Of a stretch of 64,000 bases of DNA, positions 27,929 through 36,688 are shown piece after piece. This stretch comes from Scytolyngbya sp. HA4215-MV1 (lineage in GTDB: Bacteria > Cyanobacteriota > Cyanobacteriia > Leptolyngbyales > Leptolyngbyaceae), in assembly GCA_019359045.1 (NCBI GenBank), contig JAHHIA010000004.1, positions 1-64,000 on the forward strand. Direction: 5' to 3'. The notes under the pieces were generated by a model. It saw only the letters and a list, made by a program, of their open reading frames with translations, did not search any database and was not told the origin of the DNA. The position numbers were made by a program, and so were the translations under genes. The stretch's first letter is position 1. The number at the start of each line of letters is the position of its first letter.

Positions 27929-29995
27929 ATGCACGACCCAGACACTCGCGAATGGCTGCTCACCAATGGACTCGGAAGTTTTGCCTATGGAACCGTCTGT
28001 GATGTCCGTACCCGCACCTATCACGGTTGGTTGGTTGCGGCGATCGACCCACCCCAGCAACGCACCCTATTGCTTTCTCATCTGGATGCCAGCCTGGAAA
28101 TTGATGGGCAAATCTTTGCATTGGGGACAAATTTTTGGGCAGGCGGAACGATTGAACCCCATGGCTATGAATGGTTACAACATTTTGAGCTAGAGCCAGT
28201 TCCGACCTGGGTTTGGAGCCTAGAGCAACCCGATCGCTTTTGGCAACTGACTCGACAGATTATGATGCCCTATGGTCTGATGGAGCCGGAATTGCCAACC
28301 GACGATATTTTGGGCAATGCAGCGGTGCAGATTGTCAATCGAGTGCTGATTCACTATACCTACACTGGCAGTGAAGCTGCCATTTTGCGGTTACGTCCGA
28401 TCATCGGAGATCGCAGCTTTCATCACCAGCAGCAGGCAGAACCTGATCTCGACTTTGCCCAACTGGTCGTCACACAACAACTGCTCTTGCAATCCAACCA
28501 GGCGGGGCAGGTCGGCACCCCCTGGCAACTGCGGTGGACCCATGGCTTCTATAAACCTGACAAAGTCTGGTATCGCAACTACCATTACCCAGAAGAAAAA
28601 CAACGCGGACTCTACGACTACGAAGATCTGTTTAGCCCCGGCTACCTGAGCACCATTTTGCAACCGGGAGAAAGTTTGACCCTGGAAGCCAGAACCGGAT
28701 GGACTGATCCGAACACCTCCCCACTGTTATCCTTCGATCGGGTCGTGCAAGCAAAACAACAACGCCTTGCCCGCTGTAGCCTGCCCTTCTCTCCCAGTCC
28801 CCAGGCATCTGCCAGCTTGACCCATCGCCGTCTACTCCATGCAGTGGATCAGTTCATCACCTATCGCACTGCCACTGCCTCCCCAGCTATCGTGGCAGGC
28901 TACCCCTGGTTTAATGAACGGGTACGCGATACGCTCGTGGCGCTGCCAGGTCTTACCCTGGTGACCCAGCGATTTTCTTTGGCACGACAACTGCTGGAAA
29001 GCTTGGGGCGCTACTGTCAGCAAGGCTTGCTACCAGGCACCTTTATGGATGATGGTAGACCGCTGTATAACAGCCTGGATGCGTCGCTCTGGTGGATTGA
29101 GACGCTGGGACTGTACCTGGAAGCCAGCAAAGACTGGGTATTTGTAACGGAACAATATCCGATCGTCAAGCAAATCTATAAAGCATTCACTGCCGGAACA
29201 TTCTATAACGTCCGGATTGATGCCTCTGACGGGTTGGTGATTTGGGATGACCCCACCATGGCGTTGACCTGGATGGATGCCTGCGTAGATGGGCGACCTG
29301 TGACCCCCCGCCGAGGTAAACCGATCGAAGTGAATGCTCTCTGGTATTCGGCACTATGCTGGGCAAGTCAGTGGTCCAAGCAACTGGAGATCGATGCGGC
29401 AACCGCAAACCCTGTGAGTTTAAGTAACCAGGCGCGACGCTATACCCAACAGGCAGAGCAGGTAAAAATGTCGCTGCAAAAGTTCTGGAATGGGGATTCG
29501 GGCTACCTTTACGATGTGATTGAGCCGGACGATCGTACCGATGCTCGTATTCGTCCCAATGCAGTACTGGCAATCTCGCTCAGCCATTGTGCCTTTACTC
29601 ACAACCAGGGACGGCAGATTTTGCAAATCGCCCGCGATCGTCTACTGACACCCTATGGATTACGCAGTCTAGATCCCACTGACCGAGGCTATATTGGGCA
29701 CTATGTCGGCAATCCCCGCCAACGCGATCTGGCATATCATCAGGGCACAGTTTGGAGTTGGCTGCTTGGCTCCTTTATCCGTGCCTGGGAACGTTTCTAT
29801 GAGGCAAAGGGAACAGAACCCCTACCGTTCGACTGGCAACCGCTGTTCGACCATTTCAACCAACAAGCCTGTTTGGGTTGTTTTTCGGAAGTTTTTGATG
29901 GAGATTTTCCACATACCCCCCGAGGCGCGCTCGCCCAGGCAAACACAACTGCTGAAGTGCTTCGTTATTGGTTGAAAAGTGAAGTCATTTTTTGA
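27929..29995 (+). CDS. Amylo-alpha-1,6-glucosidase (glycogen debranching type)
   Basis: The 688-residue protein has the N-terminal domain of archaeal/bacterial debranching enzymes (WLLTNGLGSFAYGTVCDVRT, TYHGWLVAAI) and a C-terminal (alpha/alpha)6 GH133-like domain. The latter has YPWFNERVRDTLVALPGL (normally YPWF..WGRD; here ERVRD), DASLWWIETL, WDDPTMALTWMDA and YHQGTVWSWLLG. It would remove alpha-1,6 branches left on glycogen. Start at ATG 27929. It is not near other glycogen genes. Confidence 0.92.
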   Translation: MHDPDTREWLLTNGLGSFAYGTVCDVRTRTYHGWLVAAIDPPQQRTLLLSHLDASLEIDGQIFALGTNFWAGGTIEPHGYEWLQHFELEPVPTWVWSLEQPDRFWQLTRQIMMPYGLMEPELPTDDILGNAAVQIVNRVLIHYTYTGSEAAILRLRPIIGDRSFHHQQQAEPDLDFAQLVVTQQLLLQSNQAGQVGTPWQLRWTHGFYKPDKVWYRNYHYPEEKQRGLYDYEDLFSPGYLSTILQPGESLTLEARTGWTDPNTSPLLSFDRVVQAKQQRLARCSLPFSPSPQASASLTHRRLLHAVDQFITYRTATASPAIVAGYPWFNERVRDTLVALPGLTLVTQRFSLARQLLESLGRYCQQGLLPGTFMDDGRPLYNSLDASLWWIETLGLYLEASKDWVFVTEQYPIVKQIYKAFTAGTFYNVRIDASDGLVIWDDPTMALTWMDACVDGRPVTPRRGKPIEVNALWYSALCWASQWSKQLEIDAATANPVSLSNQARRYTQQAEQVKMSLQKFWNGDSGYLYDVIEPDDRTDARIRPNAVLAISLSHCAFTHNQGRQILQIARDRLLTPYGLRSLDPTDRGYIGHYVGNPRQRDLAYHQGTVWSWLLGSFIRAWERFYEAKGTEPLPFDWQPLFDHFNQQACLGCFSEVFDGDFPHTPRGALAQANTTAEVLRYWLKSEVIF

Positions 29996-30170
29996 ATGGA
30001 TGCGGCTCTTTCTGCGTGGCAGTCGTGTGGACAGGGATGCTGGCAACGTATTTAGCAATGTCGTTGGCGATCGAAAAGGTTGTCAGTCGCTGATGCCTGC
30101 CAATTGGTCGGATCGTACCCGGAATGAGGATGACAATCGGGTGCACCAGTAGAATCAAAAAGCTTGCTAG

Positions 30171-30488
30171 CACCACTTCTCCCTTCGGGAAGGTAAAGTT
30201 GAAGTGTTGCTAGAATCCGCTGCCTCGTATCAGATTGTCAAAGTTAACGATAGCGGCGTGGGTATCATCCCCGAAGCAATCCCCTATCTGTTTGAGCGAT
30301 TTTATCAAGGCGCCTGCGATCGGCAAACCAAAGGCTCAGACTTAGGGCTATTTCGACAGATCGTAGAAGCGCATGACGGTTATCCTATCGGGGCAGTGTT
30401 TGCCTTCCGTTTCCCACCCTACCGTTTCAACCACCCTTTGGTGCCTGATGCCCTCTCCTCCATTACAGGTTCTGATCGTAGAAGATGA
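30171..30488 (+). pseudogene. Histidine kinase ATPase-domain remnant
   Basis: The frame reads GKVEVLLESA, YQIVKVNDSGVGIIPEAIPY, LFERFYQGACDRQTKGSDLG and RQIVEAHDG, which is the N box to G2 part of a histidine kinase HATPase domain, somewhat decayed (GSDLGLF for GTGLGL). The dimerisation and sensor domains are missing; the frame opens after a TAG at 30168. The C-terminal part overlaps the start of the response regulator at 30448. It looks like the stump of the cognate kinase of that regulator. Bases 29996-30167 hold no recognisable gene. Confidence 0.7.
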
Positions 30489-31128
30489 CGAACTCTTTCG
30501 TCTGGGATTGCGGGTACGGCTACAGCAAGAACCCGGATTGGAAGTGGTTGCCGAAGCCGAAGACGGAGAAACTGCGATCGAACTAGTGCGGCACCATGCA
30601 CTCAATCTGGTGATTTTAGATATTGGCTTGCCCGGAATCGGTGGTATCGAAGCCTGTCGCCAAATTAAACAATACTGTCCGCAGTTGCCGGTGCTCGTTC
30701 TCACCTCACAAACGCCAAAATCTCTGATCAATCGCATGATTGAAGTGGGTGCCCAGGGCTATTGTCTGAAAGGGCTGTCCTCGGAACTCCTCATGCTGGC
30801 AATTCGATCGGTTGCTGCAGGCGCATCCTGGTGGGATTCGACCGCAACCACTGAAATCCAGACTGCATTTAAAGACCATCCATCGCAAGAACAGCGCCCA
30901 CAAACGACAGCTACCCCTTCTCCAGCGCTGACTCGTCGAGAGCAAGAAATCTTAGCCCTGATTGCTACCGGCAAAACCAATCAACAAATTGCCGAAATGT
31001 TATACATTACACCGGGTACAGTGCGGGTGCATGTTCATGCCATTTTGCAAAAGCTCGAAGTGCGAGATCGCGCCCAGGCAGCCATCCTTGCCATTCAAAA
31101 TCAGTTGATTGCCAAAGACCTGCTGTAA
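30448..31128 (+). CDS. NarL/LuxR-type response regulator
   Basis: A 226-residue regulator with a receiver domain (about 8-125: VLIVEDDELFRLGL, phospho-acceptor Asp in NLVILDIGLPG, Lys in YCLKGLSS) and a C-terminal LuxR-type HTH (LTRREQEILALIATGKTNQQ, then IAEMLYITPGTVRVHVHAIL). It would bind DNA when phosphorylated. The start is ATG 30448 (MPSPPLQVLIVEDDE); the frame is open further up. Its neighbouring kinase is a remnant, so it must be driven by another kinase or be out of use. Confidence 0.93.
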   Translation: MPSPPLQVLIVEDDELFRLGLRVRLQQEPGLEVVAEAEDGETAIELVRHHALNLVILDIGLPGIGGIEACRQIKQYCPQLPVLVLTSQTPKSLINRMIEVGAQGYCLKGLSSELLMLAIRSVAAGASWWDSTATTEIQTAFKDHPSQEQRPQTTATPSPALTRREQEILALIATGKTNQQIAEMLYITPGTVRVHVHAILQKLEVRDRAQAAILAIQNQLIAKDLL

Positions 31129-31161
31129 CATCTTCAGCATGATTTTATTCAGCATTTCCCT

Positions 31162-31761
31162 ATGTGGTATCGTCCTCTTCTCTTTGTAGTCCTACTCGTC
31201 ACCAGCCTCAACAACGCAGTTCGGGTTTTGGCGGCTCCAGACCCTGTCTTTACGCCTCACCTCAACCAGATTCAGCGCAGCTTACCCCCGAAGTGGGTGA
31301 TGCGATTGCCCGACAAAATTTTGTTGGGAGGTCCTGCCGATGAAGACTTTATCAATCAACTCAATATCAAACTTTTCTCTTCAACCTCGCCGCCCGGCTT
31401 GACGATCGGACTATTCAGTTGTGACAGCGGTCCCCATCCCTGTCTGGTAGGAAGCTTCTCGGTCGAAGCCCCGACTTCAGACAATACCCAACGTGAGTGG
31501 AAACAACACCTGGCTGCCGCCACCCCGATCGAATTGACTCAGGGCGTGCAGGGGTATCTTTTGGAAGGCAACTTCCGCCAGCCTCCTTCCATCTTTTCAT
31601 CCGTGATGTGGCAACAGGATGGATTGCTTTACACCGTCAGCTTTCTCTTGCAAGAGCGTCAGAATATTTTGTACATGGCACACTCGATGGCAAATAGCCA
31701 ACCGATTCGATCGACACTGACCCCCCATCACCCCTCCGCCAGTTGGCTCAACTTGAACTGA
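31162..31761 (+). CDS. Exported protein of unknown function, 199 aa
   Basis: A signal peptide (LLFVVLLVTSLNNAVRVLAA) is followed by a soluble domain with one close Cys pair (LFSCDSGPHPC), probably a disulfide. The mature part has alternating strands and a conserved-looking GVQGYLLEGNF. I do not recognise the family. It starts at ATG 31162, 33 bases after the regulator, and its 3' end overlaps the end of the convergent pseudokinase gene by 34 bp. Confidence 0.65.
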   Translation: MWYRPLLFVVLLVTSLNNAVRVLAAPDPVFTPHLNQIQRSLPPKWVMRLPDKILLGGPADEDFINQLNIKLFSSTSPPGLTIGLFSCDSGPHPCLVGSFSVEAPTSDNTQREWKQHLAAATPIELTQGVQGYLLEGNFRQPPSIFSSVMWQQDGLLYTVSFLLQERQNILYMAHSMANSQPIRSTLTPHHPSASWLNLN

Positions 31762-33941
31762 TACCCCACCGTTTCGGGCGCGTTGGAGACAATGACAATC
31801 TCATAATAGCCAGACTGGGGCAGCTTTCCTGACCAGGTGAGATTGGTTGAGTTTTCTAATAATGCCCGATCGCCACTCTGAGCAGGAAAGTAAATCGAAA
31901 GGTGAGTGGAGGGAGTCGGGGCTTGCAAGGTAAATTGCACCGACTGATCTTTTTCTAGCTGCACCACATAAACTTTAGCTTGCCCTGCATTCAGAACTCC
32001 ACTGGATTGGCTCAGCCCATTGGCAGACAACTGAATCGTTTGCACAATGGCTTTGGAGCGAATTGCCTCTAATTGATCTTCCATTACGGCAAACCAGACC
32101 TGACTGAACTGACCGAGATTTGCACTGGCTTCCTTTTGCTCTGGAAACAGATAAGTGAAGCGAACATCGGTCAAAATTTGCAGGGCACGGATACTTAGGT
32201 TATTTTGTTTTGAGATCGTCGTCCAACGATCGTAATCTACTTGACCATATCCTCCCAGTTTGCGGCGTGCGTCAGGACTCAGCACCTTCAGTCGATTGAG
32301 GAGCACTTCTGCGATCTCATTCCACTCCATCCGCAACGATTGTTGTTCGGACTGCATGGACAAGCGTCGCCCTTTCAAGTCAGGGTGTTTTGCGTAAAAC
32401 ACTTCATCCACCAGATCTGCAAAAAAGTTGTGCTGAATTTCTAGATTGCGGCGGCGATCGCGTAGGGCTTTTTGAGTCAACTGTTCTTGAGCCGTCAGGG
32501 TTGGATCTGCCGGTTGCAGCAGTGGTTTAGCAGTCTGAGAGCCGGATACGGCAGGAGCATCGATCACCCCTATTGGCTCAGATCCAGAATCTGCCCGTTG
32601 TAGCGAACGAGAAGAAGATAACCCTTTCCAACTGAGCCAGCCAATCATCACAACCAGACCAATACCAGCCAGCCAGCGGATTTGCTGCGTGTTCCAGACG
32701 AAGGATTCTCGAGAATCTTCTGACCTTTGCAGCACCCGTCCCGATCTAACTGCACTCGTCGCTGGCCGCCATCCTAACGGGGGATCATCATTTTCGCTGG
32801 GGGCAGTGGGGGCAACAGCGAAAGCCCCATAGGGCGAAGTGTCCTGAAAAGCGGTGGAATCGTGAATCGGTAAAACTGGAAGGGTCGCCGTGCTGGTGCG
32901 AGGTTCGGGTAACGCCTCAGTCATTAAATTCCCAAGACCTAACTTTTCGAAAATTAAATTTTTAGAAGCTAAGTTTTCCGAGGTTAAATCCTCGGTCATT
33001 GAGCCTTCTGGGGTTGTAGGCGCAATGACTTCGGCGATCGGCGTGGGTGGATCAGGCAAAGTTGGTAATGTGGGTTCCAGAGTCTCCTGGGGGGGCGCAT
33101 GAACTAGAGGCTTGAGTGCCTGAGCAATCTGCGCAGCGGAGTGATAGCGCAGTTTGGGCTTTTGTAGCAGCATTTGCTTCAACACTCGGGTCAGTTGTGG
33201 ACTGAGGGGAATCCATTGCTGCCATTGCCAGGTCTGTTGTTTGGCATCGTACAACGTTTCTGGCTCTTGCCCCGTCAGCAGTAGCAAAGTAGTAACCGCT
33301 AACGTATAAAAATCGAGGCTGCGATCGTGTTCCAGAGCAATTCCTGCGGAAGCTACAAATCCCCATTGCCCGACTACCGATTCAGGCTCAGTTTGGGTGA
33401 GCAATTGCAATTTGGCAGCAATGGGTTGCGCTGTTCCAAAATGGGTTAATACAGGAACTTGATCGGATTCCCGCACCACCAGTGTATCGAGCGAGAGATT
33501 GCCATGAATAATATCTCGCCGATGGATATAGTTCAGCACAGGCAACACCCGCCACAACAGTTTCACAGCTTCTGCTTCCGAGAAAGCAACCCCTTGAGCC
33601 AATCGTTCTGCTAACAGGGTTCGATAGGATTTACCGGAAATATATTCTTCGACCCAAAGCAGGCGATCGAGATGGGTAATCACCACTCGAAAGCGTGGAA
33701 TTTGAGGATGTTGCAGGTCATAAAGGAGCGCAGCCTCCTGTTGAAACGTTTCTCGCAAAGCAGGCAAAGATTCAGCAGTAGGTGCCACGGCTGCCACTTC
33801 TTTTAAGAGGCACAATTCTCCCACACGCTTTTGATCCTCTGCCAGGTAAGTCCAGCCAATTTTGCCTTGCGCTAGAATCCCAATCAGACGATAACGGTGA
33901 TGCAGCAAAGTTCCGGGCAGAATGGGAGGGTGCATAGCCAT
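31728..33941 (-). CDS. Pseudokinase with membrane anchor and exported domain
   Basis: This 737-residue protein has a Hanks-type kinase domain (about 14-270) in which key catalytic residues are missing. The Gly loop is degenerate (LAQGKIGWTYLA) and a Lys is kept (CLLKEV), but the HRD motif reads HGN (146-148) and DFG reads HFG (His167). A Pro/Thr-rich linker follows, then one membrane helix (about 430-450, LAGIGLVVMIGWLSWKG). The outer part is a helical domain and a C-terminal beta domain (VYVVQLEKDQSVQFTLQA, like a prepeptidase C-terminal fold). It may sense an outer signal and act as a non-catalytic scaffold. Start at ATG 33941. Confidence 0.88.
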   Translation of the reverse strand: MAMHPPILPGTLLHHRYRLIGILAQGKIGWTYLAEDQKRVGELCLLKEVAAVAPTAESLPALRETFQQEAALLYDLQHPQIPRFRVVITHLDRLLWVEEYISGKSYRTLLAERLAQGVAFSEAEAVKLLWRVLPVLNYIHRRDIIHGNLSLDTLVVRESDQVPVLTHFGTAQPIAAKLQLLTQTEPESVVGQWGFVASAGIALEHDRSLDFYTLAVTTLLLLTGQEPETLYDAKQQTWQWQQWIPLSPQLTRVLKQMLLQKPKLRYHSAAQIAQALKPLVHAPPQETLEPTLPTLPDPPTPIAEVIAPTTPEGSMTEDLTSENLASKNLIFEKLGLGNLMTEALPEPRTSTATLPVLPIHDSTAFQDTSPYGAFAVAPTAPSENDDPPLGWRPATSAVRSGRVLQRSEDSRESFVWNTQQIRWLAGIGLVVMIGWLSWKGLSSSRSLQRADSGSEPIGVIDAPAVSGSQTAKPLLQPADPTLTAQEQLTQKALRDRRRNLEIQHNFFADLVDEVFYAKHPDLKGRRLSMQSEQQSLRMEWNEIAEVLLNRLKVLSPDARRKLGGYGQVDYDRWTTISKQNNLSIRALQILTDVRFTYLFPEQKEASANLGQFSQVWFAVMEDQLEAIRSKAIVQTIQLSANGLSQSSGVLNAGQAKVYVVQLEKDQSVQFTLQAPTPSTHLSIYFPAQSGDRALLENSTNLTWSGKLPQSGYYEIVIVSNAPETVGYQFKLSQLAEG

Positions 33942-34232
33942 ACCGATACGAAAGAACTAGCCGATCGCAAAAATAGAACACAAGTACTAATTTATCAATT
34001 TCTTTGACGTTTGTAAATAACTCCCATTGCTAGGGGCTGTCTGCTTTAGGATGGTCAAAGGTCTTTTGCCTGCTGGCTTTCATAATTTGTGAAGCCTGTG
34101 AATTAGGGTGACAAGAATGGGCAGTTGGGCGTCAATCGGGACATACAGGAACCCACTTTTTCCAGCTCAATCAGACCTATCCCCTTAGACCTATCCCCTG
34201 GTATACTTGCCCGTCCTAGAAAATAGCCCTTG

Positions 34233-36644
34233 ATGCGGATCTTAGTTGTTGAGGATGACGAGTTAACTGCAAAGGCACTGACCACAGTGTTACTCCAACA
34301 AAATTACGCAGTGGATGTTGCGGTTGATGGTTGGATCGCTTGGGAGTTAGTCGAAAGTTTTGTTTTTGATTTGATTTTGCTAGATGTCATGATCCCAAAA
34401 TTGGATGGGATTGCCCTGTGCCGTAAGTTGCGATCGCGGGGCTATCAGATGCCGATTTTGCTATTGACTGGGCGTGATAGTGGACATGACAAAGCGCTCG
34501 GGCTGGATGCGGGTGCCGATGACTATGTCGTCAAACCTTTTGATCCAGAGGAATTGGTTGCTCGCATTCGAGCCTTGCTGCGTCGAGGGCCTGCGGTCTC
34601 TCAAGTTGTGCTGGAGTGGGGTAACTTGCGGCTTGATCCCAGTGCTTGCGAAGCAATTTATGGGGAAAAATTACTCTCACTGACCCCGAAAGAATATGCT
34701 CTGATGGAGTTATTTTTGCGGAATAATCGGCGGGTGTTTAGCTGTGGGGTAATTCTGGAACAAATCTGGTCTTTTGATGAGATGCCCGGCGAAGAAGCCG
34801 TGAGGACGCATATCAAAGGCTTACGGCAAAAGCTGAAGGCAGTTGGGGCACCTGCGGATTTGATTGAAACTGTGTACGGGATTGGCTATCGGCTCAAACC
34901 CTTAGAAGTGCCAAACTTCTCGACCGAAGGGGAAACATCGCCCAAAACAATTGAGTTCCAAAAGCCATCCAAACAGCAAACACTCAATATTCTGGCGAAA
35001 GTTTGGGACAAGTATCAAGCGCGGGTGAGCCAACAAGTTGAGGTGGTGGAACGGGCGATCGCCACTTTACCTCATGCTATTGAAACACCTCCTGGCCCGA
35101 CGAACCCTGCACTCCCTGCCATTCCCACGTCGTCCCTTGCACCTGCCGAATTGACCCAGCTATGGCAGCAAGCCAGACAGGAAGCTCATACATTAGCAGG
35201 CTCTTTGGGAACATTTGGCTTGGCTAAGGGTTCCAAGTTGGCACGCAAAATTGACCATCTGTTGCAACAATCCCTGCCGTTTGACTCCCATCAAACCACT
35301 CGGCTTAGAGAATTTGTGATCGCGTTGCGACAGGAGATCGAGCACTTCTCTAACCAGGAAAATGTGGATACGCCCACCCGAGATGAAGAGTCCCGCCGAT
35401 TGCTGATTGTAGATCGCGATCGGTTAGCCGCTGAACAACTCTTAAAAGAAGCAGAAACCTGGGGATTACAGGGGATTATTGCTTCCGAATTGACGATCGC
35501 TAAAAGTCAGATCGAACAACAACCCCCGGTCGCGGTACTGCTCGATCTTTCGATTGCCTCAAATCGTCAAGACAGTCTGGCATTGTTAGAAGAATTGTCC
35601 CATCGCGTGCCACCCATCCCAGTCCTAATTTTGACGACGCAGGATCACTTAAACGATCGGCTGGAAACAGCGCGGCTGGGCGGACGAACGTTCTTGCAAA
35701 AGCCGATCGCCCCAGTTCAGGTCTTGACAGCCGTTCGTCAGGTGCTTCAACCAACCGCTGCCGAAGCCAAAATTTTGGTGGTAGATGACGATCCTGCTAT
35801 GCTGGCTGCTTTAAGAACATTGCTAGAACCCTGGGGGTTGCAAGTCACAGCCTTGTCTGACCCTCAGCAATTTTGGCAAATGCTCGAAGTCACTTCGCCA
35901 GATTTGCTGATTTTAGATATCAGGATGCCACACCTGAGTGGATTCGACTTGTGTCAGGTGGTGCGTAACGACGCTCGCTGGAGCGAGTTGCCTATCATTT
36001 TTCTCACTGCTCATACAGATGCTGAAACAGTGAATCAGGTGTTTGCAGTCGGGGCAGATGATTTTGTCAGTAAACCGATCGTCGGTCCAGAATTGGTCAC
36101 CCGGATTGTCAATCGGCTGGATCGGATGCGGGCGTTGCGTCGCCTCACCGATACCGATCTGCTGACGGGAATTGCCAGTCGATATCGCTCCACTCAAGAT
36201 CTGGATCGTCTGCTCCGTTTAGCCAATCGACATCACCAGGTCCTCTCCTTTGCCGTATTGGCAATCGATCGCTTTCAGCAAATCCACGATCGCGAGGGAA
36301 TCGCTATCGGAGATGTAATTTTGCGCCGAGTTGGGCAACTGCTCCAGCAAAACTTTCGAGGTGAAGATGTCGTAGCGCGCTGGGGCGGCAGCGAATTTGT
36401 CTTGGGCTTATACAACATGAGGCAGGAAAATAGTCTATCCAGACTGACCCAGCTTCTTGCGCTCATTGGTCAGCAAGAAATCTTTGCAGCGCCCGATCGC
36501 AAGCTAGCCATTACCGCCAGTGTTGGAGTTGCCCAATATCCCAACATCGGCAAAGATTTGCAATCTCTCTATCGAGCTGCGGATGAAGCGCTCTATCGGG
36601 CACAGGCAAGCGGTGGTAACCGAATTATTGTGGCAAATGCTTAA
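34233..36644 (+). CDS. Multidomain regulator REC-wHTH-HPt-REC-REC-GGDEF-like
   Basis: An 803-residue protein with an OmpR-type receiver (Asp51 in LILLDVMIP), an OmpR winged helix (about 125-225, LTPKEYALMELFLRNNRRVF), an HPt domain with His319 in AHTLAGSLGTFG, two more receivers (VLLDLSIA about 430; LLILDIRMPHLSG about 560), and a C-terminal diguanylate cyclase fold (about 635-800). The signature of the last is GGSEF (718-722) instead of GGDEF/GGEEF, so cyclase activity is doubtful. The protein could link phosphorelay input to DNA binding. Start at ATG 34233. A TATACT at 34202-34207 is a likely -10. The hybrid kinase follows after 44 bp. Confidence 0.92.
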   Translation: MRILVVEDDELTAKALTTVLLQQNYAVDVAVDGWIAWELVESFVFDLILLDVMIPKLDGIALCRKLRSRGYQMPILLLTGRDSGHDKALGLDAGADDYVVKPFDPEELVARIRALLRRGPAVSQVVLEWGNLRLDPSACEAIYGEKLLSLTPKEYALMELFLRNNRRVFSCGVILEQIWSFDEMPGEEAVRTHIKGLRQKLKAVGAPADLIETVYGIGYRLKPLEVPNFSTEGETSPKTIEFQKPSKQQTLNILAKVWDKYQARVSQQVEVVERAIATLPHAIETPPGPTNPALPAIPTSSLAPAELTQLWQQARQEAHTLAGSLGTFGLAKGSKLARKIDHLLQQSLPFDSHQTTRLREFVIALRQEIEHFSNQENVDTPTRDEESRRLLIVDRDRLAAEQLLKEAETWGLQGIIASELTIAKSQIEQQPPVAVLLDLSIASNRQDSLALLEELSHRVPPIPVLILTTQDHLNDRLETARLGGRTFLQKPIAPVQVLTAVRQVLQPTAAEAKILVVDDDPAMLAALRTLLEPWGLQVTALSDPQQFWQMLEVTSPDLLILDIRMPHLSGFDLCQVVRNDARWSELPIIFLTAHTDAETVNQVFAVGADDFVSKPIVGPELVTRIVNRLDRMRALRRLTDTDLLTGIASRYRSTQDLDRLLRLANRHHQVLSFAVLAIDRFQQIHDREGIAIGDVILRRVGQLLQQNFRGEDVVARWGGSEFVLGLYNMRQENSLSRLTQLLALIGQQEIFAAPDRKLAITASVGVAQYPNIGKDLQSLYRAADEALYRAQASGGNRIIVANA

Positions 36645-36688
36645 ATTTCTGATCTCCTGCGTCATCGACTATCCATCTTTTGAGCGTT

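Noticed and set aside
29985-30176. Minus-strand 63-codon open frame after the debranching enzyme
   Set aside because: Hydrophobic stretches occur, but no recognisable domain, no start signal, and overlap with the kinase remnant on the other strand.
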